Origin: Deltaproteobacteria bacterium
Lineage (GTDB): Bacteria; Myxococcota; Polyangia; Polyangiales; B10-G4
DNA: 15,185 nt
Assembly: GCA_019312705.1 (NCBI GenBank)
Contig: JAFDCW010000020.1
Span: 1-15,185, forward strand
Direction: 5' to 3'
Both the position numbers and the translations under genes were made by a program. Positions 15,027-15,185 of the stretch are shown piece by piece. Each line of letters starts with the position of its first letter. Positions within the stretch are counted from its first letter, which is position 1. Under the pieces are notes generated by a model. It saw only the letters and a program-made list of their open reading frames with translations, was not told the DNA's origin and did not search any database.

Positions 15027-15131
15027 ATGAGTTTCCGGTACTACGCCTGGCTGCTGGCTCCAGTCGCACTGCTAGTGCGTGATCCAGAGCCACGGAAGGT
15101 TTCTCGCTCGTTCCACGGCTCCCTCCCGTGA
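15027..15131 (+). CDS. Doubtful 34-residue ORF, divergent from the matrixin-like gene
   Basis: ATG at 15027 opens a 34-codon frame ending in TGA at 15129-15131. The product would start MSFRYYAWLLAPVALLV and continue with a charged tail, so it has a short hydrophobic N-terminus. TAGGCT (15013-15018) lies eight bases upstream, roughly the promoter geometry seen at real genes here. Against it: it is very short, resembles nothing I know, and its second half lies inside the inverted repeat at 15075-15146. Confidence 0.2.
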   Translation: MSFRYYAWLLAPVALLVRDPEPRKVSRSFHGSLP

Positions 15132-15146
15132 CTCTGCATCACACAC
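15075..15146. repeat. Long imperfect inverted repeat near the right edge
   Basis: Arms 15075-15095 and 15126-15146 pair at 18 of 21 positions around a 30-nt centre. The mismatches are 15078/15143, 15084/15137 and 15090/15131. In RNA from the minus strand two of these become G-U pairs, leaving one G-G mismatch. An alternative, smaller hairpin uses 15087-15097 with 15111-15121 (9 of 11). It could be a terminator, a REP-like extragenic palindrome or a structured RNA. Confidence 0.6.
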
Positions 15147-15159
15147 TTGTCGCCTGCGA

Positions 15160-15174
15160 CGTCACCCAGTGACG
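15160..15174. repeat. Dyad CGTCAC-CCA-GTGACG at the right edge
   Basis: A perfect 6-bp inverted repeat with a 3-nt centre lies in what may be the upstream region of a gene beyond the window. It is operator-like in size. The same GTGAC half-site occurs in the palindrome at the kinase start (2106-2115). Confidence 0.35.
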
Positions 15175-15185
15175 ATGACCGAGCT

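Noticed and set aside
15075..15146. Integron attC site
   Set aside because: The arms lack the RYYYAAC/GTTRRRY core sites and no integrase or cassette is near.
1..15185. CRISPR array, tRNA, rRNA, insertion sequence or phage genes
   Set aside because: No regularly spaced repeats, no cloverleaf or rRNA motif, and no transposase, integrase or terminal repeats could be recognised on either strand.

Overview
The window looks like accessory chromosome of a high-GC myxobacterium (Myxococcota; Sandaracinaceae/Polyangiales-like by style). The evidence is the dense GC-rich coding, a Hanks-type kinase with a periplasmic tail, lipoproteins with Asp/Gly/Ala-rich linkers after the lipobox, and secreted proteins ending in Gly-Gly-Cys, a transmembrane helix and an Arg cluster (MYXO-CTERM).

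Layout, left to right: (1) a secreted clan GH-A glycosidase with a CBM9-like domain, minus strand, cut by the left edge just after its Gly-Gly-Cys; (2) a divergent Ser/Thr kinase, plus; (3) a convergent (alpha/alpha)6-barrel-like lipoprotein, minus; (4) a parallel beta-helix lipoprotein, minus; (5) a 1.4-kb stretch of gene debris: the 3' tail of a second beta-helix gene (minus), then a frameshifted NHL-like fragment and the C-terminal part of a subtilisin (plus); (6) a MYXO-CTERM protein with a DUF11-like domain, plus; (7) a two-domain concanavalin-like lipoprotein, minus; (8) the housekeeping pair COG2509 flavoprotein and rsmE, minus, overlapping by four bases; (9) a MYXO-CTERM matrixin relative without zinc ligands, minus; (10) about 230 bp at the right edge with a long inverted repeat and no convincing gene.

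Five intact or near-intact proteins plus the edge-cut glycosidase are predicted to be exported or surface-anchored. The kinase is the only signalling gene. Nothing proves that these genes form one pathway. The glycosidase and the barrel lipoprotein could both act on polysaccharide outside the cell.

The strongest non-coding signal is shared by six single-gene starts. A TAnnnT -10-like hexamer lies 5-7 nt (four times exactly 6 nt) before the start codon, and no Shine-Dalgarno sequence is present. This points to leaderless transcripts and also fixes several GTG starts. The second notable item is the matrixin-like protein in which every zinc ligand and the catalytic Glu are replaced. I found no CRISPR array, rRNA, tRNA, insertion sequence or defence system.
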